From: Bacteroidales bacterium 6E
Lineage (GTDB): Bacteria > Bacteroidota > Bacteroidia > Bacteroidales > Prolixibacteraceae
Length of the DNA: 64,000 nucleotides
Assembly: GCA_001270045.2 (NCBI GenBank)
Contig: DF970686.1
Location: 62,001 to 126,000 of the forward strand
Direction: 5' to 3'
Shown one piece after another: positions 8,385 to 17,098 of this stretch. Each line of letters starts with the position of its first letter. The first letter of the stretch is position 1. The notes below the pieces were generated by a model, which was given only the letters and a program-made list of their open reading frames with translations, was not told the origin of the DNA and made no database searches. A program made the position numbers and the translations under genes.

Positions 8385-9297
8385 CTATTCCAGATTCCTT
8401 TACCAGCTCAAATACCTGGGCAGGAAACAGTGGTGTTTGTTCACAAGAAATGAGAATCCGCCCTTCATTGGAGACTGTCACACCCTCTGTTTGAGACATA
8501 AAAAGCATACCCAGGTCAATCCGTAAACTGTCTCCTGAGAATGGTTTGCCCGACTTAAAATTCTTGAAAATCCAGACAAAAGGCTTCATCTGGGCATACC
8601 CCGACAAAGCAATGATCTTGCCATTTGGACTGATGTCGGCACCGGTGACCAGACCACCAGCTGCAAATTCACCCCGCCTCCTTGCCACACTTTCCTTTTC
8701 GCTAAAGTGCAGGACATAGAGGGCAGTCCGTTCATTTTTCCAATCCTTGGTAAAGAGGTAAAGTGAATCATTGCTGACAATCAATGCTTCGCAATCATAA
8801 GGATGGGAATGGGCGGTATGGTTAAAATCCGTCTGGTCTTCATAGGTATAACCCATAAATTTTGCCGATACAACCTTGTCTCCATTCTTAGGCAGCAGCG
8901 TTTTGGGAATCCTGTAAATCCCCAGGTTCCGGCGGTTGCCTCCATTATTCCCGGTGTCTGCTACATACAGGTATTTTGAATCCTGGGCGATGTCTTCCCA
9001 ATCCACATTGGTTGCGTTGTCAACACGGACCCTCGCGCGAATGGTTCCATTATCATCAACCCCATACACTGCTGCCTCACCGCCACTGTCATTGACAGTC
9101 CAAAACAAACCATTAAAATATACCATTCCCGAGTTTTCGTTCAGTTCATCGCTGAATCGGAATATCGAAACAGCAGTAATCGACTCCGGATTTAAATAAT
9201 TGGCAGCAAATTGTGATAAGACAGGTCCCGAAAAGGCCAATCCGGCAAATAAAAGCTGGATCTTCACCCTATGTAGGTAAAACAATCTCATAATCAT
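8374..9297 (-). CDS. Secreted beta-propeller-like protein of unknown function
   Basis: Starting from the ATG at 9297 (or 9291) the ~307-residue product opens with a signal peptide (MRLFYL...LLFAGLAFSGPVLSQ). The mature part has repeated short beta-strand units with Trp/Asp turns: GLFWTVNDSGGEAAVYGVD, NVDWEDIAQDSKYLYVADTGNN, SHPYDCEALIVSNDSLYLFTKDW, ADISPNGKIIALSGY, GVTVSNEGRILISCEQ. This spacing suggests a propeller fold similar to NHL/esterase-like-phytase proteins. No T9SS C-terminal domain or lipobox is seen, so it is probably periplasmic. I do not recognise a specific family and assign no reaction. It precedes the GNAT gene with an 11-bp overlap. Confidence 0.6.
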   Translation of the reverse strand: MIMRLFYLHRVKIQLLFAGLAFSGPVLSQFAANYLNPESITAVSIFRFSDELNENSGMVYFNGLFWTVNDSGGEAAVYGVDDNGTIRARVRVDNATNVDWEDIAQDSKYLYVADTGNNGGNRRNLGIYRIPKTLLPKNGDKVVSAKFMGYTYEDQTDFNHTAHSHPYDCEALIVSNDSLYLFTKDWKNERTALYVLHFSEKESVARRRGEFAAGGLVTGADISPNGKIIALSGYAQMKPFVWIFKNFKSGKPFSGDSLRIDLGMLFMSQTEGVTVSNEGRILISCEQTPLFPAQVFELVKESGIDGK

Positions 9298-9505
9298 ACG
9301 AAGTAAAAAACGAAATACAAATATAAAGGTTAGCATTTAATGATTTCTAATATGAAACACCTTTGGCTCTCCATCACGGTTAAGGCCATTTGTCCGCAAA
9401 TGTACCCATTTCCAGAACCCGATATCTCAATCCCAGTCAATTCAATAATCAAATATGAAACATGGCTCTCGCATAAGTATATACCAGATACAACTTTATA
9501 ATTTT

Positions 9506-9513
9506 TAAATTTG
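9506..9513 (+). promoter_or_regulatory. Putative -7 box for the cyclophilin cluster
   Basis: TAAATTTG is a full match to TAnnTTTG and ends 19 bp before the ATG at 9533, predicting a very short leader (start near 9520). The -33 region is not convincing. Confidence 0.5.
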
Positions 9514-9532
9514 CCACAAAGCTTTATTTAAA

Positions 9533-10354
9533 ATGAAAAAAACATACTGGGTATTGGTTTTGATATTGGTGACGCTCTCCATATCGTGCACCAACGCAGG
9601 CAAGCCGGCAAACGGCACTGTCATTGTAATATCAACCGAAATGGGGGATATCAGATTACGGTTATACGATGAGACTCCACAGCACCGGGATAATATCATC
9701 CGTCTGGTCAGGGAAAATTTTTATGACAGCCTGTTGTTTCATCGGGTTATACAAAATTTCATGATACAAGGTGGAGATCCGGAATCACGTCGTGCAGAAC
9801 CCGGAGCCCGCCTGGGCAGCGGGGGTCCGGGATATACCGTGCCTGCCGAAATAAAGGAAGGTCTTTATCACAAGAAAGGTGCGCTGGCAGCCGCACGTAT
9901 GGGAGATCAGGTAAATCCTGAGAAAAACTCAAGCGGTTCACAATTTTACATCGTGCAGGGAAAAGTGTGGCGTCCGGGAGAGTTAGACACCATGGAGATT
10001 CAACGGAATTCAGGGCTCCAGCAGGCCATCTTCCGAAAACATTTTGATGCAGCCCAGGCTGAATTAAACCAATTCAGGCAGAACAATGACTCCATTGGAT
10101 TTTCAATCAGGGTAGCTGGATTACGGGAAGAGGCAGACAGTATATTCCAGGCTTCCCCAAAGTTCACCCTCACCCCCGAACAGCGTGAGCTTTATACCAC
10201 CATAGGAGGATACCCCTCGTTGGATGGAGGGTATACCGTTTTTGGAGAAGTAATTGAAGGGCTGGAGGTTATCGACCGCATCGCTGCCGTTCAGACCGAT
10301 CCTGCGAACAGACCACTCAAAGATGTCAGGATGAGTATCCGCATTGAAGAATGA
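9533..10354 (+). CDS. Cyclophilin-type peptidyl-prolyl isomerase lipoprotein
   Basis: A 273-residue exported PPIase. The N-terminus is a lipoprotein signal with lipobox LSISC (Cys near residue 20), so it is expected to be anchored in the envelope. The cyclophilin core shows VISTEMGDIRLRLYDETPQHRDNIIRL, the catalytic Arg in LFHRVIQNFMIQGGD, and the substrate-groove segment GSQFYIVQGK, ending with GGYPSLDGGYTVFGEVIEGLEVID. A long charged helical insertion (about residues 150-215) separates the FYIVQG and GGYPSLDG elements, so the protein is longer than single-domain cyclophilins. It catalyses cis-trans isomerisation of Xaa-Pro bonds, presumably helping envelope protein folding. It is first of three consecutive cyclophilin genes. 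Confidence 0.93.
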   Translation: MKKTYWVLVLILVTLSISCTNAGKPANGTVIVISTEMGDIRLRLYDETPQHRDNIIRLVRENFYDSLLFHRVIQNFMIQGGDPESRRAEPGARLGSGGPGYTVPAEIKEGLYHKKGALAAARMGDQVNPEKNSSGSQFYIVQGKVWRPGELDTMEIQRNSGLQQAIFRKHFDAAQAELNQFRQNNDSIGFSIRVAGLREEADSIFQASPKFTLTPEQRELYTTIGGYPSLDGGYTVFGEVIEGLEVIDRIAAVQTDPANRPLKDVRMSIRIEE

Positions 10355-10404
10355 TTTGAATTCACAAGTTGGTTCAATTCTTGCATAGAATCAGAAAAAT
10401 ATTG

Positions 10405-11232
10405 ATGCATAGAATGATAAGAAAATCAGGTTGGTGGCTGGCAGCATGGATGATGATCCTTTTGTCTGAAGTTGCCGGAGCACAGACACATAAAGTAATC
10501 ATTTCCACAAACCTGGGGGATATGACATTTATCCTGTACGATGACACCCCAAAGCACCGGGATGCCTTTCTCCAACTGGCCTCAGAAGGATATTATAACG
10601 GCACTTTGTTTTACAGGGTCATCAACCAATTTCTGATACAAGGAGGCTCCAGGTCTTCCAGGAATGCAGCTCCGGGCAAAAGAATCGGTTATGGGGATCC
10701 GGATAAAACCGTCGATGATGAAATCCTTCCGAAGTATTTTCACAAGAAAGGTGCATTATGTGCACCCCGGCAACCCGATGAAATCAACCCCTTCAAACAG
10801 TCTGACATTTCACAGTTTTATATCGTCATGGGACGTCAGTATACGGCAGGTCAGCTCGATACGATGGAGATGGCGGTCAATAACCCAATCAAAAAGAAAA
10901 TCACCGACCGCATATTGAATCCTGCAGTCAGGGAAAAACTGGCCAGGCTTCGCGAGGAAAACAAAGCAGAAGAGTTCAGGGCCATGGCAGAACCGTTACG
11001 TCAAAGTATCGAAGCGGAATATTCATTGCAACCAGGGACACTTGAATTTTCGGAAGCCCAAAGAAAAGCTTATACCTCCGTGGGGGGATATCCGGATCTT
11101 GACGGCAAGTACACTGTTTTTGGAGAGTGCATTGCGGGATTCGAGGTCATTGATAAAATTGCCGCATTGAAAACGGATGATAACGACAGGCCTTTCACTG
11201 ATGTGAAAATCACCGTAAAAACCGTTAGATGA
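10405..11232 (+). CDS. Cyclophilin-type peptidyl-prolyl isomerase, periplasmic
   Basis: About 275 residues from the ATG at 10405 (another ATG follows at 10414). A signal peptide (GWWLAAWMMILLSEVAGAQ) replaces the lipobox of its neighbour, so this paralogue should be soluble in the periplasm. Cyclophilin motifs are VIISTNLGDMTFILYDDTPKHRDAF, LFYRVINQFLIQGGS (catalytic Arg kept), ISQFYIVMGR and GGYPDLDGKYTVFGECIAGFEVID. It shares the same long helical insertion as the upstream gene, showing the two are tandem duplicates. Its stop overlaps the next start by 4 bp (ATGA), indicating coupling to the third member. Confidence 0.92.
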   Translation: MHRMIRKSGWWLAAWMMILLSEVAGAQTHKVIISTNLGDMTFILYDDTPKHRDAFLQLASEGYYNGTLFYRVINQFLIQGGSRSSRNAAPGKRIGYGDPDKTVDDEILPKYFHKKGALCAPRQPDEINPFKQSDISQFYIVMGRQYTAGQLDTMEMAVNNPIKKKITDRILNPAVREKLARLREENKAEEFRAMAEPLRQSIEAEYSLQPGTLEFSEAQRKAYTSVGGYPDLDGKYTVFGECIAGFEVIDKIAALKTDDNDRPFTDVKITVKTVR

Positions 11233-12569
11233 TGAAAAACCTTACCATGCTTTTCAGGGTGTTGATTTTATCTGCAACTATCATATTGCATATACAGTGC
11301 GGACAGCGGAACAACACAAAAGACGAATCGGCAAAACAACCTGCACCTCAACAGAATGAAGATATCCAATGGAAAGAGGCACTCGCCTCCCTGGTAACCA
11401 TCAACACTTTTGATAATGACAGGATCCTGGAAATCGGACAAGGATTTTTTGTCGACAGCCAGATTGTGGTTACCCGGCTATCATTCTTTAATGAGGCCAA
11501 CCGGGCCCTGATCTTTCCCCACGACGGAGAAAAGGGCTTCGAGGTGGATGGATTTTTATATCTCGACAGAATCAGTGACCTCATATTATTAAAGGTATCG
11601 GCAGTGAAAAGGCCACCTTTGGAACTTTTCAGGGGGCAGGCACCTAACTCGGCCAAATCATTTATCGTGTCAAAACCTGCCGGTGCAACATTGCAGCTTA
11701 GGACAGGACAGGTAGAAGGCTACTCGGTAGTAGCCGGTCTGCCGCTTTACCAGGTTTCGAACCAGATTCTCAGAAGCAGTTTTGGCGCCCCGCTTTTTGT
11801 CAGTAACCGCCAGGTCATCGGCATAGGATTTTCCGACGTAGTCGACTATAAACAGAGAAGTCTTGCCGTACCTTCAACCATTATCACAGAGTTACTCCAC
11901 AAGGCGGGAAGGGAGGCCAGGCCCCTGGCTGAAACAAGAAGCCAGACCGACCGGAAAAAATCGGAAGAGAACAGCCGGATACGCGGAGTCAGGATATCGA
12001 CCGAAGTTGGTGACATTACCATCCGCTTGCTCAATGAAATTCCGGAGTATCGCGACAATTTTATCAGGCTGGCAGAGGAAGGATTCTATGACAGCTTACT
12101 GGTTCACAGGGTCATTGGCGGATTTGGCATTCAGAGCGGTGCAGCCGACACCCGCTATGCAGGCAAGGATGATGTCGTTGGATGGAAAGGACCGGGATAT
12201 ACGCTTCCGGCACACATAACTCCCGGAAAATTCCATCGTCGCGGGACGGTTGGCTCACCCCGCAAACCTGACCGGGAAAACTCCAGAAAAAGATCGGATG
12301 GGTCACAGTATTATATCGTATCAGGCAGGAAATACACTGATCTTGAGCTGAACGAGATCGAAAAGGAAACGGGATATCGGTTCACTCCTGCACAGCGCGA
12401 GGTATACCGGACCGTAGGCGGGGCTCCCCATCTGGATGGCAGCTATACCATATTTGGAGAAGTCACTTCGGGAATGGAAGTGGTGGATGCCATTTCCAAG
12501 GTGGAAGTCGGACGGGAATTCAGGCCAGTCAGGGACATCCGGGTCCAGAAAGTCACTATCCTCAGGTAA
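11229..12569 (+). CDS. Degenerate trypsin-like domain fused to cyclophilin PPIase, lipoprotein
   Basis: 446 residues. A lipoprotein-like signal ends at HIQC (Cys24). Residues ~48-225 follow the trypsin/DegP layout: GQGFFVDSQIVVT, SDLILLKV (Asp117), IVSKPAG and a strand pair leading to SSFGAPLFVSNRQVIGIG. The catalytic residues are mostly gone: the position of His in VVTxxH reads VVTRLSF, and the nucleophile motif GNSGGP reads SSFGAP with Phe185 where Ser should be. Only the Asp is kept, so this half is probably a non-catalytic binding domain. Residues ~253-446 are a cyclophilin (VRISTEVGDITIRLLNE, LVHRVIGGFGIQSG, GSQYYIVSGR, GGAPHLDGSYTIFGEV), shorter than its two neighbours because it lacks most of the helical insertion. 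It is coupled to the upstream PPIase by a 4-bp overlap. Role inferred: envelope folding or quality control. Confidence 0.82.
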   Translation: MMKNLTMLFRVLILSATIILHIQCGQRNNTKDESAKQPAPQQNEDIQWKEALASLVTINTFDNDRILEIGQGFFVDSQIVVTRLSFFNEANRALIFPHDGEKGFEVDGFLYLDRISDLILLKVSAVKRPPLELFRGQAPNSAKSFIVSKPAGATLQLRTGQVEGYSVVAGLPLYQVSNQILRSSFGAPLFVSNRQVIGIGFSDVVDYKQRSLAVPSTIITELLHKAGREARPLAETRSQTDRKKSEENSRIRGVRISTEVGDITIRLLNEIPEYRDNFIRLAEEGFYDSLLVHRVIGGFGIQSGAADTRYAGKDDVVGWKGPGYTLPAHITPGKFHRRGTVGSPRKPDRENSRKRSDGSQYYIVSGRKYTDLELNEIEKETGYRFTPAQREVYRTVGGAPHLDGSYTIFGEVTSGMEVVDAISKVEVGREFRPVRDIRVQKVTILR

Positions 12570-12609
12570 ACCTGGCCATCGGGAACAAAAGACATCTTGT
12601 AATACAAAC

Positions 12610-13311
12610 TCAAATGTCGGCATAGGCCAGGGTTGCAATGCTGACCAATCCAGCCCCACCCTCCAACAGTGTTGTGGCAGCTGCCTCCAGCGTTGATCCG
12701 GTGGTCACCACGTCGTCGACGATCAGAATATGTCGACCTGCAATAGTTGCCGGCTCGGCCAGGGAAAAAATACCTTCCACATTCTGCCACCGGCTGAATC
12801 TGGATTTTCGGGTTTGCGTTTCCGTGTAGGAATTCCTCACAAGGCAATTGGGGACCATTGGTTTTTTGAGCACTTCAGCCAAACCGGCAGCAATCCATTC
12901 ACTTTGGTTATATCCTCTCTGTCGCAGTTTCGAGGGATGGAGAGGTATAGGTACTATCATATCGATCTTGCCGAACTTAGCATCCATGAGGTCAAATCCC
13001 ATCCATCTGCCCATGACCGAACCAATTTCCCTGGCACCCTTATACTTTAAATGATGTATGAGGTGCTGATAACGACTTCCTTTCCGGAAAAACAGCCAGG
13101 AGGTGGCATGTTCGATCTTAACCCTACCCCAGAAAAGCTGTGCGACCTTATTCGCCTCATCATTGTGGAACCGGGTCTTGGGCAGGTCAAACATACAGTG
13201 AAGGCATAGATACTTTTCATGTTCAAAAAGCTTGCGGCCACATGCCAGACATAATTCAGGAAAGAAGATTTCCAGCAAACTTCCAATCCAATCAGCAATC
13301 AATTTCTTCAT
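12610..13311 (-). CDS. comF: ComF family phosphoribosyltransferase-like protein
   Basis: A 233-residue protein with the double-zinc-finger N-terminus of ComF (CLACGRKLFEHEKYLCLHC, two CxxC pairs). This is followed by a type I phosphoribosyltransferase domain with IVPIPLHPSKLRQRGYNQSE and the PRPP-binding loop ILIVDDVVTTGST near residue 195. ComF proteins are required for natural DNA uptake in competent bacteria, probably acting on incoming single-stranded DNA in the cytoplasm. The same family also occurs in species not known to be competent. It is convergent with the cyclophilin cluster and divergent from the cytochrome gene; no other competence gene is visible nearby. Confidence 0.93.
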   Translation of the reverse strand: MKKLIADWIGSLLEIFFPELCLACGRKLFEHEKYLCLHCMFDLPKTRFHNDEANKVAQLFWGRVKIEHATSWLFFRKGSRYQHLIHHLKYKGAREIGSVMGRWMGFDLMDAKFGKIDMIVPIPLHPSKLRQRGYNQSEWIAAGLAEVLKKPMVPNCLVRNSYTETQTRKSRFSRWQNVEGIFSLAEPATIAGRHILIVDDVVTTGSTLEAAATTLLEGGAGLVSIATLAYADI

Positions 13312-13803
13312 TCATATTTGAGATTATTTTTAGGGCCTTCCATAATATTTGAAATTTTACACTCCAAGGAAAACTCAGGTTTTACACATTATATATCATG
13401 CAAACAGCCATAAAAATAAGACATTTACCATTTGGTTTATTGCACATTTGCTCTTTTTTACAGATTTTTCCCCAGGGTAATCGTTTTAAATAACCTGGGA
13501 TAATCTCCAACCGTTGATTTATACAGGTACATTCAGCTTCTTGTCATGCTCGCTCAAGTACATGAAATCCGAAAGCTTAAATCTTATAATAAAGAAAGCT
13601 TCAGGCATATGTATTGGCTATTTAATATAATTCAAAACAAGACCCATTCCCATACCCCTTAGATTCAGGTGCATAGTCATCAAATCCTATAATTATTCTA
13701 AATAAGCACCCCGAACCCTGACAAACTGATTACGGAATGATATTTTGCTAATTTTGGAGTCACAACTTCTGACTAAGTTTTAACAGGCCTGTCGTTTATA
13801 TTT
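13312..13803. other. 492-bp intergenic region between comF and the cytochrome fusion gene
   Basis: AT-rich region between divergent genes. I see a short inverted repeat (CCCAGG at 13471-13476 with CCTGGG at 13494-13499), two copies of GAAAGCTT about 13570-13600, and the -7 box candidate at 13749. I found no convincing ORF, tRNA or structured RNA. It may hold regulator-binding sites for the redox gene pair downstream. Confidence 0.5.
13749..13756 (+). promoter_or_regulatory. Putative -7 box for the cytochrome fusion gene
   Basis: TAATTTTG matches TAnnTTTG. It predicts a transcript start near 13763, about 40 nt upstream of the ATG at 13804. No strong -33 TTTG is present at the usual distance. 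Confidence 0.4.
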
Positions 13804-15348
13804 ATGTTAGGAAATTTTGGTTCATATTTACGGAGAAGTATTTTTCTCGTACTGCTGATTGGCGTTATTACAGGGGTCATCATTACCCTGTCGGCCAACA
13901 AGGCCATTGAGGCCACCTCCACAACAGAATTTTGCATGAGTTGCCATGTCCATCCCCATGTTTTTGATTCATGGAAGAAGTCGGTACATTATGACACTCC
14001 CAGTGGCATCCAGGTGCAATGTGTTGATTGTCACCTTCCTCCAAAAGGCGAAGGTTACCTGGTCGAAAAGATACGTTTGGGGGCAAAAGATATTTATGGA
14101 TTCCTGTTCAAGGATAGTGCCGAATTCAATTGGGAAGCCAAAAGGACGGTCGAAATGGCACAACATTTCACCTACCAGGAATCTTGTATCGGATGCCATC
14201 AGAACATATTTCCCCGTAATCTCTCAAAGGAAGGTCTGGATGCGCATCTATATTATTCCATGAACGAAAAAGACCTGTTATGCCTTAACTGCCATATTGA
14301 TGTCGGCCACTACGATCCCAACCGGGTTCATTCAGCCAATGTCAATTTTGGATCGACAGCGATGGCAGCCAAGGAGATCTACACCGATTCTGCCGTCGTG
14401 AACAGTCATGAAGACTTTGTCGAGACGATCCCCAACACGAGTGTATCCTTTAAGATGGTTGCCATACCCGGCGGTTCCTTCCAGCTTGGAAGTCCGGAAA
14501 CCGAACCCATGCGAAACGCCGATGAAGGTCCTGTTAAGACAGTGACCGTAAGTCCGTTCTTTATGGCTGAGGTGGAAGTTACCTGGAATGAATATCTGGC
14601 ATTTTATGCCGAAACTGCAGGGGAAGGCCGTTCGACCGACACCGAAGGCTCCAGGACCCAATCACAGGTAGATGCCATTACAGGACCCACTCCTCCTTAT
14701 GGCCAACCTGACCAGAACTGGGGCATGGGAACGCGACCGGCAATAACCATGAGCTATCATGCTGCGGAAACCTACTGCAGATGGCTTTCTTCAGTTACAG
14801 GCAAGAATTATCGTCTGCCAACAGAAGCCGAGTGGGAATATGCAGCCAGGGGCGGTACACAAACACCTTATTTCTTTGAAGGTGAACCCAAGGATTTCAA
14901 GGAAGGTGGTCTTTTCAAGAAACGCAACAATACGATAGATAAATATGTGATTTATCAGGACAATTCCATGTCCAGGACACAGCAACCCGACATCGTGGAA
15001 GCTAACCCCTTCGGATTAAAGAATATGCTGGGCAATGCTGCCGAGTACACTGCCGACTGGTACGATCCGGAGGCCTACAGCAAACTGCAAGACGGAGCCG
15101 TTGACCCGAAAGGCCCGGCAACCGGTAATGAAAGGGTAATCAGGGGAGGTTATTTCCGCAGTGAGGCAGGAGCCGTCCGCAGTGCTGCACGTGACTTTAC
15201 CAAAACTGCCGATTGGCTGAAAACAGACCCACAGATGCCAAAAAGCATTTGGTGGCTTTCCGACTGTAACTTTATCAGCTTCAGGGTAGTTTGTGATTTT
15301 GACGATAAGACTGGTAATTATTCATCCAATACAACAAAAATTCCATAA
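13804..15348 (+). CDS. NapC/NirT-type tetraheme cytochrome c fused to a SUMF1-like domain
   Basis: 514 residues. Residues 11-31 are a single membrane anchor. Four CxxCH haem motifs follow at 44-48 (CMSCH), 73-77 (CVDCH), 128-132 (CIGCH) and 160-164 (CLNCH), the arrangement of NapC/NirT/NrfH quinol dehydrogenases that pass electrons from menaquinol to periplasmic reductases. Residues ~214-500 are a formylglycine-generating-enzyme (SUMF1/EgtB/PvdO) fold: FKMVAIPGGSFQLGSP, EVEVTWNEYLAF, RLPTEAEWEYAARGG, NMLGNAAEYTADWY, RVIRGGYF and the terminal SFRVV. The two copper-binding active-site Cys of true FGE are absent: the RCAAR-equivalent reads RSAAR at 459-463, so sulfatase maturation is unlikely. 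The gene ends 2 bp before a Tat-exported Gfo/Idh/MocA oxidoreductase gene, suggesting a membrane-bound electron-transfer pair. Domain calls are firm; the joint function is unknown. Confidence 0.85.
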   Translation: MLGNFGSYLRRSIFLVLLIGVITGVIITLSANKAIEATSTTEFCMSCHVHPHVFDSWKKSVHYDTPSGIQVQCVDCHLPPKGEGYLVEKIRLGAKDIYGFLFKDSAEFNWEAKRTVEMAQHFTYQESCIGCHQNIFPRNLSKEGLDAHLYYSMNEKDLLCLNCHIDVGHYDPNRVHSANVNFGSTAMAAKEIYTDSAVVNSHEDFVETIPNTSVSFKMVAIPGGSFQLGSPETEPMRNADEGPVKTVTVSPFFMAEVEVTWNEYLAFYAETAGEGRSTDTEGSRTQSQVDAITGPTPPYGQPDQNWGMGTRPAITMSYHAAETYCRWLSSVTGKNYRLPTEAEWEYAARGGTQTPYFFEGEPKDFKEGGLFKKRNNTIDKYVIYQDNSMSRTQQPDIVEANPFGLKNMLGNAAEYTADWYDPEAYSKLQDGAVDPKGPATGNERVIRGGYFRSEAGAVRSAARDFTKTADWLKTDPQMPKSIWWLSDCNFISFRVVCDFDDKTGNYSSNTTKIP

Positions 15349-15350
15349 TC

Positions 15351-16739
15351 ATGAAAGAAAATAACTTTTCAAGAAGAAAGTTCCTGACGGGTGCCGCAGC
15401 GATCGGCGCTGTTGGAGCAGTTGGTTTCAACCCCCTTGCTTCCTGTACCTCAGGTGGCGGAGGCAGTAACGCCCCAGCCGGAGGCGGATCATTCAAACAA
15501 TTGAGTGACCTTTTCATACCTCCCATGCTTGAGACAGCCCCCGACGGTGCACCACTGAGGGCTGGAGTTATCGGTTGTGGAGGACGTGGAACAGGTGCCG
15601 CACTGAACTTTCTTTCAGCCGGACCTAACCTGACCATCACCGCACTTGGTGATGTTTTTAAAGACCGTGTGGATTCATGCAAGGCAAAAATCAAGGAGGA
15701 TTTCAACATCGACGTTCCCGAGGAAAACTGCTTTGTAGGTTTCGACAATTTTGAAAAAGTGCTCGCGGCTGATGTGGATATCGTGTTGCTTTGCACTCCT
15801 CCCGCATTCAGGCCCGACCATTTTGAGGCTGCCGTGAATGCCCGCAAACATGTATTTATGGAAAAACCGGTTGCCGTTGACCCGGTTGGTATCCGTAAGG
15901 TCATGGCTACAGCCAAGGTGGCCGAAGGACTTGGATTGAAAGTGGTTACCGGCACACAACGCCGTCACCAGTCTGACTATATCGACATCTACAAGAAAGT
16001 GGCTACCGGAGAGATTGGTGATATTATTTCAGCCAATGCATACTGGAACCAGAGTAAGCTGTGGCACCGCAATCCACAGGCCGACTGGAGCGAAATGGAA
16101 TATATGATCCGCGACTGGGTGAACTGGCTCTGGCTTTCGGGTGACCATATCGTCGAACAGCATGTCCACAATATCGATGTCATCAACTGGTTTACGGGAA
16201 CCCATCCTACCAAAGCTGTAGGTTTTGGTTCACGTCAACGCAGGGTAACCGGCGACCAGTTCGACAACTTCTCGGTCGACTTCATATACGACAACGGTAT
16301 GCATATGCACAGTATGTGTCGTCAGATCAATGGATGTGCAAATAATGTAAGCGAATGGATCAGGGGAACCAAGGGTTCGACAAACTGCGTCAACAAAATA
16401 TATGACGTGGCCGGAAATGAAATCTATTCACACGACTATGGCACCAATGAAAAAGGTGAAGCAAACCGTGGACCAAAGGTCAATCCTTACGTTCAGGAGC
16501 ACATCAACCTGGTAACCTGCATCCGTCAGAACCTTCCGATCAACGAAGCAGAAGGAACAGCCATCAGCAACATGGTAGCCATTATGGGTAGGGTTTCGGC
16601 TTACACAGGCAAGGAAGTAACCTGGGACGAAATGATGAATTCCGACATGAAACTCGGGCCAACCACTTATGTCATGGGAGATGTCGGCATTGTCGGTACA
16701 GCAACGGTTGCCATTCCTGGCGAGGCTTCACAGGATTAA
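15351..16739 (+). CDS. Tat-exported Gfo/Idh/MocA family oxidoreductase
   Basis: 462 residues. The N-terminus has a twin-arginine motif (SRRKFL, residues 7-12), a hydrophobic stretch and a lipobox-like LASC (Cys ~32) followed by a Gly/Ser/Ala linker, so it is likely exported folded with its cofactor and lipid-anchored. The Rossmann domain begins RAGVIGCGGRGTGAAL (GxGGxG), and the family's EKP motif is FMEKPVAVDP near residue 170. A C-terminal alpha/beta domain carries GDHIVEQHVHNIDVINW, whose HxxN-type His is the probable catalytic region. The enzymes oxidise or epimerise sugars or inositols with NAD(P). It starts 2 bp after the tetraheme-SUMF1 gene and is followed by an intrinsic terminator, so the two form a bicistron. 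Substrate unknown. Confidence 0.92.
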   Translation: MKENNFSRRKFLTGAAAIGAVGAVGFNPLASCTSGGGGSNAPAGGGSFKQLSDLFIPPMLETAPDGAPLRAGVIGCGGRGTGAALNFLSAGPNLTITALGDVFKDRVDSCKAKIKEDFNIDVPEENCFVGFDNFEKVLAADVDIVLLCTPPAFRPDHFEAAVNARKHVFMEKPVAVDPVGIRKVMATAKVAEGLGLKVVTGTQRRHQSDYIDIYKKVATGEIGDIISANAYWNQSKLWHRNPQADWSEMEYMIRDWVNWLWLSGDHIVEQHVHNIDVINWFTGTHPTKAVGFGSRQRRVTGDQFDNFSVDFIYDNGMHMHSMCRQINGCANNVSEWIRGTKGSTNCVNKIYDVAGNEIYSHDYGTNEKGEANRGPKVNPYVQEHINLVTCIRQNLPINEAEGTAISNMVAIMGRVSAYTGKEVTWDEMMNSDMKLGPTTYVMGDVGIVGTATVAIPGEASQD

Positions 16740-16773
16740 TTTTTTTTAGAATCAAATCAACCAACTCTATAGG

Positions 16774-16801
16774 AGGCTGCTCGAAAGGGCAGCCTTTTTT
16801 T
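16774..16801 (+). terminator. Intrinsic terminator after the cytochrome/oxidoreductase pair
   Basis: AGGCTGC (16774-16780) pairs with GCAGCCT (16789-16795) around an 8-nt loop, followed by a run of seven T. It closes the two-gene unit 13804-16739. Confidence 0.88.
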
Positions 16802-17040
16802 GCATTATATAAGTCCACATCAAATCCCTTACCGAGTCGTACTTGGAATATATATCGAATAGTGATAGAATAGTTATGGAATAATGATAGCTATATGATA
16901 AGCTTCAAAGATGTTGTGAAATTATATCCAAATACACTACCGGCACCAAATGGGTATAGGGGTTAAAGGGAAGTAAATTTAAGCTTGAAACTGTTGATGA
17001 ATCGCTTGTCAGTAAACGATCATACTCAGGAAAGAAAAAC
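16802..17040. other. AT-rich gap between terminators
   Basis: Together with its flanking terminators this fills the 359-bp gap between the convergent genes ending at 16739 and 17099. It contains no ORF of note, no tRNA and no clear repeat beyond loosely repeated GATAGxxTAT-like AT-rich words near 16860-16900. I see no function in it. Confidence 0.5.
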
Positions 17041-17078
17041 AAAGGAGGGCATTTTCCGGAATCGAAATGCCCTCCTTT
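17041..17078 (-). terminator. Strong intrinsic terminator for the transporter gene
   Basis: A perfect 14-bp stem, AAAGGAGGGCATTT (17041-17054) with its complement at 17065-17078, and a 10-nt loop. On the minus strand it is followed by a T-rich tract, 21 bp past the stop of the transporter gene. Confidence 0.9.
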
Positions 17079-17098
17079 ACAATTATTCTTGTCGGCCT

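Noticed and set aside
12610-13311. comF as evidence of a competence island
   Set aside because: No other uptake gene is present, and ComF homologues are widespread in species without known competence.
13570-13605. Repeated GAAAGCTT words as a possible attachment or CRISPR-like repeat
   Set aside because: Only two 8-bp copies, irregular spacing and an AT-rich background; no integrase or cas gene in the window.
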